From Arthrobacter luteolus NBRC 107841 (GTDB taxonomy: Bacteria; Actinomycetota; Actinomycetes; Actinomycetales; Micrococcaceae), in the NCBI RefSeq assembly GCF_001552075.1, contig NZ_BCQM01000001.1:806001-870000 (forward strand): a stretch of DNA of 64,000 nt, read 5' to 3'. Made by a program: the position numbers and the translations under genes. Positions 41,419 to 49,737 of this stretch are shown here, in pieces. The notes beneath the pieces were generated by a model. That model ran no database searches. It was not told where the DNA came from and saw only the letters and a program-made list of their open reading frames with translations. How positions within the stretch are numbered: position 1 is the stretch's first letter; the number at the start of each line of letters is the position of its first letter.

Positions 41419-42138
41419 ATGCAACCGATCCGCCTGCTGCTGGCCGATGACCAGGCGCTGGTACGCGCAGGATTCGCCATGATGCTCTCCGTCGAAGAGG
41501 ACATTGAGGTGGTGGGGCAGGTGACCAACGGCCAGGAAGCCGTGGACTTCGCCGCCGCGAACCCGGTGGACGTGATCCTGATGGATGTCCAGATGCCGGT
41601 GCTGGACGGGATCCGGGCCACCGAACAGATTGTGGATGCCGGCTGGGCGAAAGTCATCATTCTGACCACCTTCGAACGCGACGACTACCTGTTCGACGCC
41701 ATCCGCGCCGGAGCCAGCGGTTTCCTGCTGAAGAATGCCGATCCGGACGACCTGGTCAGTGCGGTGCATGCCGTCGCCGGCGGCCACGCCCTGCTGGCAC
41801 CCGAAGTGACCGTGCGGGTGATCGAACGCTTCGCCCGCCAGCTGGACGCCGAGAAGGCCTCCGCGGGTGCCCCGGCCCCGGCCGGGCCACAGCCCGATCC
41901 GGCGCAGCAGAAGCTCCTGCACTCCCTGACCACCCGCGAGCGCGAAGTCCTGGAGCTCGTGGCCACCGGCCTGAGCAACGCGGAAATCGCGGCAAGGATG
42001 TTCGTCGCCGAGGCGACCGTCAAAACCCATGTGTCCAACCTGCTGGCCAAGGTCCAGGTGCGGGACAGGGTCCAGGCCGTGGTGTTCGCCTACGAATCCG
42101 GACTCATTCTTCCGGGTGAGGGCGGCCGCGAAGCCTAA
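41419..42138 (+). CDS. NarL/LuxR-type response regulator
   Basis: A 239-residue response regulator. The receiver domain has the acidic pair DD (10-11) and phosphoacceptor Asp56 (VILMDVQMP); the output domain is LTTREREVLELVATGLSNAEIAARMFVAEATVKTHVSNLLAKVQVRDRVQAVVFAYESG. An unusually long Ala/Pro/Gln linker (about 150-170) joins them. It is the partner of the kinase encoded just upstream and probably activates the ABC exporter genes that begin 110 bases downstream. Confidence 0.94.
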   Translation: MQPIRLLLADDQALVRAGFAMMLSVEEDIEVVGQVTNGQEAVDFAAANPVDVILMDVQMPVLDGIRATEQIVDAGWAKVIILTTFERDDYLFDAIRAGASGFLLKNADPDDLVSAVHAVAGGHALLAPEVTVRVIERFARQLDAEKASAGAPAPAGPQPDPAQQKLLHSLTTREREVLELVATGLSNAEIAARMFVAEATVKTHVSNLLAKVQVRDRVQAVVFAYESGLILPGEGGREA

Positions 42139-42248
42139 CCGGCGGGATTCACCCGGACGGCCGATCCGCTGATCCCGGCTTGTTCCTAAGGTTGAGGCAG
42201 TAGTACGTCCACAACCTCCCGGAATCCCCGGGGAAGGAGCAGTCCCCC

Positions 42249-43133
42249 ATGCTGCAGGTCCAAAACCTCACCCGCCGGTTCGGTGAGAAAACCGCCGTCG
42301 ATGCGGTGAGCTTCGATGTTCCATCCGGCCAGATGACCGGGTTTGTCGGCGCCAACGGCGCCGGCAAAACCACCACCATGCGCATGATCATGGGGGTGCT
42401 CACGGCCAGTTCCGGTGAGGTCCTGCTGGACGGCGCCCCGCTCACCGCCGATGCCCGCTCCAGCTTCGGCTACATGCCCGAAGAACGCGGTCTCTACCCC
42501 AAGCAGCCGATCCTGGACCAGCTGGTCTACCTGGGCCAGCTGCACCGGATGAGCCAGTCCGCGGCCCGCAAGGGAGCCCTGGACCTGCTGGACCGCTTCG
42601 GCCTGGCCGGGCGCACCAAAGACAAGCTGGAATCCCTCTCCCTGGGCAACCAGCAGCGGGTCCAGATCGCGGCAGCACTGCTGCACCGTCCCAGCGTGCT
42701 GATCCTGGACGAGCCCTTCTCCGGCCTGGATCCGGTGGCCGTGGATTCCATGGTGGAACTGCTGCGCGAACGCACCGCGGCCGGAGTGCCGGTGCTCTTC
42801 TCCAGCCACCAGCTGGACCTGGTCGACCGGCTCTGCGACAACATGGTGGTCCTGCAGCAGGGCCGCGTCATTGCCTCCGGCACCGGTGACGACCTGCGGG
42901 CCAAGGCCGTGAACCGGCACCGCATCACGGTGTCCCCGGACGCCGGCTGGGTCCGGGACGAACCCGGGGTGCGCGTCCTCGACGTCGCCGGCCCCACTGC
43001 GATCCTGCAGTTCGACGACGCCGCCGCCAGCCAGCGGCTGCTGGCAACGGCACTCACCCGCGGCTCCGTGGAGGAGTTCGCGCCGATCCGGCCGTCCCTG
43101 AGCGAAATCTACCGTGAGGTCACCGCAGCATGA
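42249..43133 (+). CDS. ABC exporter ATP-binding protein (NatA-like)
   Basis: A 294-residue ATPase of the ABC-2 exporter type. Walker A is GANGAGKTTT (about 35-44), then GYMPEERGLYPKQPILDQLVYLGQLHRM, signature LSLGNQQRVQIAAALLHRP, and Walker B VLILDEPFSGLDP. About 80 residues after the ATPase core form a C-terminal domain like that of NatA-type exporters. GAAGGAG lies 10 bases before ATG. The stop overlaps the permease start (ATGA). Substrates of such systems include sodium ions and drugs; none is assignable here. Confidence 0.92.
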   Translation: MLQVQNLTRRFGEKTAVDAVSFDVPSGQMTGFVGANGAGKTTTMRMIMGVLTASSGEVLLDGAPLTADARSSFGYMPEERGLYPKQPILDQLVYLGQLHRMSQSAARKGALDLLDRFGLAGRTKDKLESLSLGNQQRVQIAAALLHRPSVLILDEPFSGLDPVAVDSMVELLRERTAAGVPVLFSSHQLDLVDRLCDNMVVLQQGRVIASGTGDDLRAKAVNRHRITVSPDAGWVRDEPGVRVLDVAGPTAILQFDDAAASQRLLATALTRGSVEEFAPIRPSLSEIYREVTAA

Positions 43134-44320
43134 GCACCAGCACAGCCCGCCCCACCCCGCCGTGGGCCATCGTTACCCTGCGCGAAGTCATGGTCAAGGC
43201 CCGCGACCGCAGCTACCTCATCTCCACCCTCGTCACCCTGGTGCTGATTGTCGGCGTGGTGGTTTTCAACGCCTACATGAGCACCCGGGCAGATGAATAC
43301 ACCGTGGCCGTTTCGGACACCGCAGGCACCGCCGTCGTCGATATTGCCCACGCCACCGGGCAGGCCGACGGCGGGAACTCCACCTTTGAGGCGGTGAACG
43401 CCGGGTCCGCCGACGAAGCCCTGGAACTGGTCCGTTCGGATGATGCGGACGCAGCCCTCACCCAGGACGCCGACGGGACATGGACCCTGACCGGCAACGA
43501 AGAGCTGTCCGGCGGCCTGCAGCAGGGCCTGGCAGAGGCCTTGCATGCCTACGCCCTGGAGGTCAACGCCGCCGATGCGGGAACCACGCCGGAAGCGCTG
43601 CTGGAAGGCAGTGAGTTCGGCACAGCGCTGCTGGATGGCAATGCCGAGAACCAGTTCATGGCCCAGTTCGCCGGGTTCGTGTTTGCCTTCCTCTTCTACA
43701 TGGCGGCAATTGTGTTCGGCATGGCGATCGCCACCTCCGTGCTCGAGGAGAAACAGAACCGGGTGGTGGAGATCCTGGCTACCGCCATTCCGATCCGCCA
43801 GCTGCTCTACGGAAAGGTCGCCGGCAACACGATCCTGGCGATGGTCCAGCTGGCCCTCTACGCCAGTGCCGCCCTGCTGGCACTCACCTTCACCGGCACC
43901 GCGGACAGCGTTGGAACCCTGATTCCGGCGTCGGGCTGGTTCCTGGTGTTCTTCCTGGCCGGTTTCCTGATCCTGGCTTCAGCCTGGGCCATGCTCGGCT
44001 CCATGGCTTCCCGCACCGAGGACCTGAACAACAGCTCCGGTCCGGTGCTGACGGTGATCATCGTGGCCCTGTTCGGCGGCCTGTTCGCCAAGGGCCAGCT
44101 GCTGGTGATCGCGTCCTTCGTCCCGGTGGTTTCCTCCGTGGCGATGCCGGTGCGGATGCTGGGCGGCGAGGTCCCGCTGTGGGAAACGTTCGTTTCCCTG
44201 GCGCTCGCCCTGGCCGCCGCGTACGCCCTGCTGCGCTTCGGTGAGAAGATCTACCGCCGGGCCGTGATGCAGAGCGGCGGCGCGCTGACCCTTCGCAAGG
44301 CGATGAAGCTGGAGCAGTAA
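43130..44320 (+). CDS. ABC exporter permease (ABC-2/NatB-like)
   Basis: A 396-residue membrane protein of the ABC-2 permease type. One helix near residues 22-45 is followed by a large extracytoplasmic domain (about 50-180) and five or six helices in the C-terminal half. The NatB-like motif VLEEKQNRVVEILATAIPIRQLLYGKVAGNTILAMVQL is clear. It pairs with the overlapping ATPase gene, and a strong terminator follows at 44346, closing the sensor/regulator/exporter unit. Confidence 0.92.
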   Translation: MSTSTARPTPPWAIVTLREVMVKARDRSYLISTLVTLVLIVGVVVFNAYMSTRADEYTVAVSDTAGTAVVDIAHATGQADGGNSTFEAVNAGSADEALELVRSDDADAALTQDADGTWTLTGNEELSGGLQQGLAEALHAYALEVNAADAGTTPEALLEGSEFGTALLDGNAENQFMAQFAGFVFAFLFYMAAIVFGMAIATSVLEEKQNRVVEILATAIPIRQLLYGKVAGNTILAMVQLALYASAALLALTFTGTADSVGTLIPASGWFLVFFLAGFLILASAWAMLGSMASRTEDLNNSSGPVLTVIIVALFGGLFAKGQLLVIASFVPVVSSVAMPVRMLGGEVPLWETFVSLALALAAAYALLRFGEKIYRRAVMQSGGALTLRKAMKLEQ

Positions 44321-44345
44321 CCCCTTCTGGCAGGTCAAAAAAATA

Positions 44346-44384
44346 CAGCCGGTGCCGGTTCGAATTCCGAACCGGCACCGGCTG
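44346..44384. terminator. Strong bidirectional terminator
   Basis: A 17-bp perfect stem (44346-44362 with 44368-44384) and 5-base loop lies between the convergent permease and EamA genes. On the - strand it is followed by seven Ts, so it is a full intrinsic terminator for EamA. Confidence 0.92.
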
Positions 44385-44387
44385 CAT

Positions 44388-45266
44388 TTATGCCCGGGCT
44401 GCGGCGAAGTCCCTGCCCGGGGTCCCGCTCCGCCAGATAATGGCCGCACCCGACGCGATGACCAGGCCGATGCCTGCGGCCGCGGTCAGGCTCAGCGGCT
44501 GGCCCAGCGCCAGGGCGCCGACGACGGCTGCTGCCGCCGGATCAATGGCGAACAGCGTCCCAACAATCCGCGGGGAGGTGAGTTTGGTGGCCAGGAAGTC
44601 CAAGGTGTAGGCGAGGGCGACTCCCAGCAGGGCAGAGACCAGCACCGTCGTCCAGTCTGAGGCGCCCAGCCGCGGCGCCGCCGTGCCGGCAAACGGCAAG
44701 AGCAGGACGGCTGCAACGGCGACCGAGAGGGCCAGGCCCTGAATGCCCGGGCTGTCCTCGCCCACCCGCCCTGCCATCAGCGTGTACGTGCCGAACGCGG
44801 CCGCGGCGCCCAGGCCGAAAAGGACTCCAGCCACGTCGAACCCGGAGTCGACCCCCGCGGCTGCAGCCACCCCCACCAGCGTCAGGACGGGCAGGAACCG
44901 TTCAATGCGTCCCCTGGCTCCGAGGCCGGCGACCGCCAGCGGGCCAAGGAATTCGAGCGTGACCGCCAGGCCAAGCGGAATCCGCTCAATGGCGCTGTAC
45001 AGCAGCACATTCATGGCGGCCATCGCCGCTCCGTAGAACACAATGCCCACCCAGGCCCGTGAGCTCAGCTCCCGGATTCCGGGACGGGCAATGCAAAGCA
45101 GCACGACGGCGGCAAGGAACATCCGCAGGCCGCTGGTGCCGAGCGAGCCGGCGACGGGGAAGACACTGCTCGCCAGCACGGACGATATCTGGATGCTGAT
45201 GGAGCCGATCAGGACAAATACTGCACCCAGCAGGGCGCGCAGACGGGGAGAGGGATTCTGGAACAT
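44388..45266 (-). CDS. EamA family (RhtA-like) transporter
   Basis: A 292-residue ten-helix drug/metabolite transporter with two EamA repeats. RhtA-like exporters remove threonine, homoserine and other amino acids. Characteristic parts are LIGSISIQISSVLASSVFPVAGSLGTSGLRMFLAAVVLL at the N-terminus and IERIPLGLAVTLEFLGPLAVAG in repeat 1. The ATG has no good ribosome site. The gene ends at the strong terminator shared with the ABC exporter. A structured leader with a possible 19-codon peptide gene lies upstream. Confidence 0.88.
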   Translation of the reverse strand: MFQNPSPRLRALLGAVFVLIGSISIQISSVLASSVFPVAGSLGTSGLRMFLAAVVLLCIARPGIRELSSRAWVGIVFYGAAMAAMNVLLYSAIERIPLGLAVTLEFLGPLAVAGLGARGRIERFLPVLTLVGVAAAAGVDSGFDVAGVLFGLGAAAAFGTYTLMAGRVGEDSPGIQGLALSVAVAAVLLLPFAGTAAPRLGASDWTTVLVSALLGVALAYTLDFLATKLTSPRIVGTLFAIDPAAAAVVGALALGQPLSLTAAAGIGLVIASGAAIIWRSGTPGRDFAAARA

Positions 45267-45366
45267 GAGGGACCATTTCTGGGCAGACCGAAGGACCGGT
45301 CGTTGACGGGGACGTCAGACGACAGGCAGCCGCTCAGGAAATGAAAGGGAGAATCCGCGGTGCCCG

Positions 45367-45426
45367 TCAGGGGCGCGCGGACGGTCCTCTGCGGGCACTG
45401 CAGCCCAGGTTGCTCATCGGGTCCAT
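45367..45426 (-). CDS. Possible 19-residue leader peptide upstream of EamA gene
   Basis: ATG 45426 opens a frame MDPMSNLGCSARRGPSARP ending in TGA, 100 bases before the EamA start. There is no ribosome site, but a weak -10 (TAAATA) 10 bases upstream would make the message nearly leaderless, which actinobacteria translate well. The 3' end of the frame overlaps a possible hairpin. It may be an attenuator or chance. Confidence 0.3.
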   Translation of the reverse strand: MDPMSNLGCSARRGPSARP

Positions 45427-45494
45427 ACGGGAAGCATATTTAGGGAGCCGGAGGAGCTGCAAATGTGTCTTTGCAGACGACGGTGAAGGGAAGA

Positions 45495-45551
45495 CTGCCG
45501 GTTTGGGATATCGCTGACGCCGCGGACCGGAGCGATGTCCCAAACCGGCAG
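45495..45551. repeat. 21-bp inverted repeat
   Basis: Arms at 45495-45515 and 45531-45551 pair at 20 of 21 positions around a 15-base loop; the core is TTTGGGATATCGCT with AGCGATGTCCCAAA. There is no T tract on either side. It lies about 125 bases before the oxidoreductase start and may be a terminator-like, protein-binding or mobile-element feature. Confidence 0.55.
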
Positions 45552-45675
45552 CAGAGCTCCCCCGTCAACTTGGAGCTCGCTCCCGAACTACTGATGGCTA
45601 AGACCCTCCGCCCTCTGTAGCATCCAAGTCCGGATGCCGGTCGGGTCCGCGGAAGAAGTTACGAGAGGGCACAGA

Positions 45676-46644
45676 ATGCGGGCAATCGTCCAGGAACGCT
45701 ACGGTTCCGCTGAGGTTCTGCACCTGGGGAATGTCCCCGTCCCCGAACCCAAGGACAATGAAGTTCTGGTCCAGGTCGGGGCGGCCGGCGTGGACCGGGG
45801 AGTCTGGCACATCATGACCGGGCTGCCCTACCTGGGCCGGCTGGCCTTCGGTCTCCAGAAGCCGAGAAACCCCGTTCCCGGTATGGATCTGGCCGGAACG
45901 GTCTCAGCGGTGGGCTCCTCAGTGACGCGTTTCGCCGTGGGCGACCAGGTGTACGGCAGCGGCCGAAGCACCTATGCCGAATATGCCGTGGCCCCGGAGG
46001 CACGGCTGGCGGCCAAACCGGAAGGACTGAGTTTTGCCCAGGCCGCCGCGGTACCTGTCTCAGCCGTCACAGCGCTGCAGGGACTGGGCAAAACCGGGCG
46101 CGTTCAACCGGGACAGAGGGTGCTGGTCATCGGCGCCGCAGGCGGGGTTGGGAGTTACGCCGTCCAGCTGGCCAAAGCCTTCGGCGCCGAAGTCACGGGG
46201 GTGTGCAGCACGGGCAAGATGGATTTCGTCCGATCACTGGGAGCGGACGAGGTCATCGACTACACCGCGCAGGACTACGCGGACGGCCGGTCCCATTGGG
46301 ACCTCATCCTGGATATTGCCGGCAACCCGTCGATTGCCCGTCTGCGCAGTGCCCTCACGCCCAAGGGAACAGCCGTGATCACCGGAGGCGAAGCGGGCGG
46401 GAACCTCACAGGCGGTATGAACCGCCAGCTGGGGGCCCTGGCGCTCTCCCCCTTCATCCCGCAGCGGCTGACGATGTTCATCGGTGCGGTCCGCACGGCG
46501 GAACTCGAGGACCTGACCGGGCTCCTTGAAGCCGGCAGCATCACGCCCCCTTTGGAACGGACCTTTCCGCTGGATCAGGCAGCGGAGGCCCTCCGCTGGC
46601 TGGCCGCCGGGAAGGTCCGCGGCAAGCTCGCCATCACGGTCTGA
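45676..46644 (+). CDS. NAD(P)-dependent quinone oxidoreductase/alcohol dehydrogenase-like protein
   Basis: A 322-residue zinc-independent medium-chain dehydrogenase/reductase, reductase of quinones or enones. The N-terminus is MRAIVQERYGSAEVLHLGNVPVPEPKDNEVLVQV; the cofactor motif is VLVIGAAGGVGSYAVQLAKAFGAEVTGVCS; FPLDQAAEALRWLAAGKVRGKLAITV closes the fold. Structural zinc cysteines are absent. RBS GAGAGGG lies 7 bases before ATG 45676. It resembles the gene at the left window edge only at family level. Confidence 0.88.
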   Translation: MRAIVQERYGSAEVLHLGNVPVPEPKDNEVLVQVGAAGVDRGVWHIMTGLPYLGRLAFGLQKPRNPVPGMDLAGTVSAVGSSVTRFAVGDQVYGSGRSTYAEYAVAPEARLAAKPEGLSFAQAAAVPVSAVTALQGLGKTGRVQPGQRVLVIGAAGGVGSYAVQLAKAFGAEVTGVCSTGKMDFVRSLGADEVIDYTAQDYADGRSHWDLILDIAGNPSIARLRSALTPKGTAVITGGEAGGNLTGGMNRQLGALALSPFIPQRLTMFIGAVRTAELEDLTGLLEAGSITPPLERTFPLDQAAEALRWLAAGKVRGKLAITV

Positions 46645-46692
46645 CCGGCACCCCCGGCCGATGAAGGCTGTCCAGCCGAAAAGTCGCCGGGT

Positions 46693-46787
46693 CTCTACGG
46701 CAGCGCCCGGCCCTTACGGCTCCGCCGGCTTCTACGGCTTCACTGGCTTTCTACGGCTTCACTGGCTTTTTACGGCTTCGCCGGCGG
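46693..46787. repeat. Tandem 19-bp repeat, five degenerate units
   Basis: Five 19-base units with core TACGGC at the same offset. Units 3 and 4 (46731-46749 and 46750-46768) are identical (TCTACGGCTTCACTGGCTT); the others are diverged. The last unit runs into the 3' end of the dioxygenase gene (stop at 46770-46772), so the array was probably made by slippage from the gene's end. Directly beyond, within the gene, lie three copies of a 9-base unit. Confidence 0.75.
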
Positions 46788-47792
46788 TTCGCCTGTTCCA
46801 CCTGTTCCACCTGTTCCACCTGCCGGAGGCTCACCGGCCGGAGGTTCTCCGCCAGGCTCGCCGCCCGCGTCCGGCCCGCCGCCGCCCGGACCCCCACCGG
46901 AGCCGCCGTCCGGAGCGCTGCCTCCGGTCGGCTCGGTCCGGGTATCAACGCCTGCGGTCAGGGACACGGAGTATCCCTTCGCCACGCTGCCGGTGACGGA
47001 GGCAAGCTGGCTGGCGCCGCCGTCGTCACCGAAGACGTTGTCGCTGTCCAGCGTGATCTGAGCGAGGTTCCGGACTGACGCCTCGTAGCCGGCGGTGGCA
47101 TACACTGTGTCGCACACGTCCTGTGGCAGCGCGACCTGGGAGGTGGCAACCGCGTTTGTGGAGTCCGTGATGGAGGCCTCGTCAGGGTAGACCTCAAAGT
47201 GGATGTGCGGCCAGCGCCCGCTGTAGCAGGCCGGGAAGATGCTGGTGAAGCGGACCTTGCCGTCTGTATCGGCGATCTGGACGCCCCGCAGGTAGTTCTG
47301 GTCCTCGACCCCCTCGGAATACATCGAGTAGAGGCCCTCGCGGGTGCAGTGCCAGACGTAGACTGCGACGCCGGCGAAAGGCGCCCCGCCGTTGGCCAGA
47401 TCGGTGATGGTCAGCTCCAGGTCCATGGGGATGCCCTCCGCCGTGCCTTCGGACTCACCGAAACTCGACCGGATGTCACTGCGGACGATTCCGCTTTCTT
47501 CCAGGACGTCCGGCCCGTTGGACCCGTCGCCGGGATACGGTCCGGCTGTTTCATCGGGGATCTCGCCATCGCTGGTTCCGGTTCCCGGCTCGGATGCACC
47601 GCAGGCGGCCAGGCCCAGGGTGACGGCGCCGATTCCGAACGCCTTCAGCACACCGCGGCGCTGCAGCAGGGTCCCGACGTCGAACCCCAGCCCCTGGTCC
47701 TCAAGGTCTTCGTCCGGACGGGGCAGCGCACGGCCCTGATAAAGGTGGGTCTGTTCGGTAGTCGGACTCTGTTCAGCTTCGCGGTGACGCAT
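46770..47792 (-). CDS. Exported intradiol ring-cleavage dioxygenase-like protein
   Basis: A 340-residue intradiol dioxygenase homologue, the family that opens catechol or hydroxyquinol rings with Fe(III). Predicted iron ligands are Tyr155 or Tyr158 (EGLYSMY), Tyr190, His196 and His198 (CYSGRWPHIHFEVY). Unlike cytoplasmic catabolic enzymes it has a twin-arginine signal with lipobox (RR 45-46, LAAC with Cys64), predicting export as a lipoprotein. The last 35 residues are Gly/Pro/Thr repeats. AAGGAGG precedes ATG 47792. It lies beside vanR-vanAB and may attack extracellular aromatics; substrate untested. Confidence 0.87.
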   Translation of the reverse strand: MRHREAEQSPTTEQTHLYQGRALPRPDEDLEDQGLGFDVGTLLQRRGVLKAFGIGAVTLGLAACGASEPGTGTSDGEIPDETAGPYPGDGSNGPDVLEESGIVRSDIRSSFGESEGTAEGIPMDLELTITDLANGGAPFAGVAVYVWHCTREGLYSMYSEGVEDQNYLRGVQIADTDGKVRFTSIFPACYSGRWPHIHFEVYPDEASITDSTNAVATSQVALPQDVCDTVYATAGYEASVRNLAQITLDSDNVFGDDGGASQLASVTGSVAKGYSVSLTAGVDTRTEPTGGSAPDGGSGGGPGGGGPDAGGEPGGEPPAGEPPAGGTGGTGGTGEPPAKP

Positions 47793-47902
47793 GTTTCCTC
47801 CTTGGCTTGGCAGCGTTTCGCCAAGTCGAGGGTAGGCCCGCTTTCTATACCGAAGCTGTGCCAACCGTGGAGGTTTGCCCGTCCGGCAGGCGCCTGGGGC
47901 GG

Positions 47903-48484
47903 CTACGGATAGAGCGAATCAACCAGCGCCAGTCCGCGCTTGGCCCAGGCGATTTCCTGCTCCGCCCGGGCGGTGAGGCCCTCATAGGTGAACCGTTTGA
48001 AGGCGGCAACGCGCTGATGGTCCGTGGACGGGACGGTGGACAGGCGCCGGTTGAGCATGTCCGAGGTGCCGCCGTCGATCTCCTCGATCTTTTGCTGCCA
48101 CTGCAGCAGCCGGGCACCGTAATGCTCAATGTGGGCGTGGAGCTGGCTCCGGGCGGCGTCCGGGTCGGCCCATTCAAGGTACGCCGCTTTCAGGTGCATG
48201 GGATCCCGCTCGCGGGGATAGTCCAGCTGGGTGTTGACCCAGGTGCGGAAGGCTTCGCGGCCGGAATCCGTGACGTGGTACTGGCGTTTGCGTCCCTTGG
48301 TTCCCCACGGGACTTCCTCACCTTCGAGCAGGCCGTCCCGTTCCATCCGCCGCAGCTCCGGGTAAATCTGGGAGTCCGGGGCATGCCAGACGTAGCCCAC
48401 GGAGGACTCGAACTGCTTGTACAGGTCGTACCCGGTCATGGGTTCGACGTTCAGCAGTGCCAGCAGCGCGTAACGAAGGCTCAC
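47903..48484 (-). CDS. vanR: PadR family regulator VanR
   Basis: A 193-residue PadR-type repressor. The winged helix is MSLRYALLALLNVEPMTGYDLYKQFESSVGYVWHAPDSQIYPELRRMERDGLLEGEEVPWGTKGRKRQYHVTDSGREAF, with a C-terminal helical dimer domain. It diverges from vanAB. In Corynebacterium glutamicum a PadR-type VanR represses vanABK and is released by vanillate. A matching operator lies between the genes. GTG start with AAAGG 5 bases upstream. The name rests on context plus operator similarity. Confidence 0.85.
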   Translation of the reverse strand: MSLRYALLALLNVEPMTGYDLYKQFESSVGYVWHAPDSQIYPELRRMERDGLLEGEEVPWGTKGRKRQYHVTDSGREAFRTWVNTQLDYPRERDPMHLKAAYLEWADPDAARSQLHAHIEHYGARLLQWQQKIEEIDGGTSDMLNRRLSTVPSTDHQRVAAFKRFTYEGLTARAEQEIAWAKRGLALVDSLYP

Positions 48485-48510
48485 TGTGGCCTTTCTGGAG
48501 AAGCGGACCC

Positions 48511-48576
48511 TTGCCTAACCACTATAGGCATAGGTAATGTGCCTTACGTCACTAACTATCTATGGAGATAGTTAGT
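48511..48576 (+). promoter_or_regulatory. vanA promoter and VanR operator
   Basis: A perfect inverted repeat ACTAACTATCT (48551-48561)/AGATAGTTAGT (48566-48576) with 4-base spacer. C. glutamicum VanR binds AACTAACTAA-N4-TTAGGTATTT, which shares arm sequence and spacing. A promoter candidate, TTGCCT (48511-48516) and TAATGT (48535-48540) 18 bases apart, puts the operator just past the start of transcription. Confidence 0.82.
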
Positions 48577-48617
48577 TTGGAGCGGCACCGAGGATGATGC
48601 CGCGAGGAAGGAAAGCC

Positions 48618-49733
48618 ATGACCGCCGTCTCCACCACCAGTTCCACCACCAATAAGGTGCTGGGCTATCCGCTCAATGCCTGGTACGTGGCAGCCTGGGA
48701 CCACGAGGTGACCCGCAAGCCGATGGCCCGGCGCATCGCCGACCGCCCGCTGGCGCTCTACCGGACGGAGGACGGCAAGGCCGTAGCCCTCGCGGATGCC
48801 TGCTGGCACCGCCTGGCGCCGCTGTCCATGGGTAAAACCATGGGCCGGGACGGCATTCAGTGCCCGTACCACGGGATCGTCTACAACTCCGCGGGACGCT
48901 GCGTTTCGATGCCCGCCCAGGAAACAATCAACCCCAGCGCCACGGTACCGTCCTTCCCTGTCGTTGAGCGCTACCGCTATGTGTGGGTCTGGCTCGGCGA
49001 CCCCACGCTCGCCGATCCGGACCTTGTCCCGGACATGCACCAGCTGTCCTCGCCCGAGTGGGCCGGCGACGGGCAGACCATCTTCGCCCCGTGCAACTAC
49101 CAGCTGGTGCTCGATAACCTGATGGACCTCACCCATGAGGAGTTCGTCCATTCCTCCTCGATCGGCCAGGAGGAACTCAGCGAATCCGAATTTGTCGTTT
49201 CACATGACGATGACACGGTGACGGTCTCGCGCTGGATGCTGAACATCGATCCACCGCCCTTCTGGCTGAAGAACATGCGGGACAAGTTCCCCGATTTCGA
49301 GGGCAAGGTGGACCGCTGGCAGATCATCACCTTCCGCGCGCCGTCGACCATCAATATTGACGTCGGTGTCGCCAAAGCCGGCACCGGCGCTCCGGAGGGT
49401 GACCGCAGCCAGGGAGTGAACGGCTTCGTGATGAACACCATTTCTCCGGAAACCGCCAAGACCTGCCACTATTTCTGGGCCTTTATGCGCAATTACCGGC
49501 TGGACAGCCAGCTCATCACCACCCAGCTGCGGGACGGCGTCCACGGGGTCTTCGGCGAGGATGAGGAGATGCTCTCCGCCCAGCAGGCCGCGATCGACGC
49601 CAACCCGGACTACGAGTTCTACAACCTGAACATCGATGCCGGCGGTATGTGGGTCCGGCGGCTGATCGAACGCCGCCTGGCTGCCGAGGGCCGCCTGCCT
49701 TCAGCGGACACCCCCGCTCCGGCGGAACGCTAA
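48618..49733 (+). CDS. vanA: Vanillate O-demethylase oxygenase subunit
   Basis: A 371-residue Rieske oxygenase alpha subunit that demethylates vanillate to protocatechuate and formaldehyde. Rieske ligands are Cys62, His64, Cys82 and His85 (DACWHRLAPLS, IQCPYHG). The mononuclear iron site is DNLMDLTHEEFVH with His173 and His178. GYPLNAWYVAAWDHEV at the N-terminus is typical of VanA. AAGGAAAG precedes ATG 48618. It is followed 4 bases later by its reductase. Confidence 0.95.
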   Translation: MTAVSTTSSTTNKVLGYPLNAWYVAAWDHEVTRKPMARRIADRPLALYRTEDGKAVALADACWHRLAPLSMGKTMGRDGIQCPYHGIVYNSAGRCVSMPAQETINPSATVPSFPVVERYRYVWVWLGDPTLADPDLVPDMHQLSSPEWAGDGQTIFAPCNYQLVLDNLMDLTHEEFVHSSSIGQEELSESEFVVSHDDDTVTVSRWMLNIDPPPFWLKNMRDKFPDFEGKVDRWQIITFRAPSTINIDVGVAKAGTGAPEGDRSQGVNGFVMNTISPETAKTCHYFWAFMRNYRLDSQLITTQLRDGVHGVFGEDEEMLSAQQAAIDANPDYEFYNLNIDAGGMWVRRLIERRLAAEGRLPSADTPAPAER

Positions 49734-49737
49734 GGCC

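Larger units (their letters stand above)
45267..45675. other. 409-base divergent leader/intergenic region
   Basis: Between EamA (-) and the oxidoreductase at 45676 (+). It contains a possible 19-codon leader peptide for EamA (45367-45426), a weak - strand promoter (TAAATA at 45437-45442), a hairpin TGCCCG (45361-45366)/CGGGCA (45392-45397), and a 21-bp inverted repeat at 45495-45551. Confidence 0.55.
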
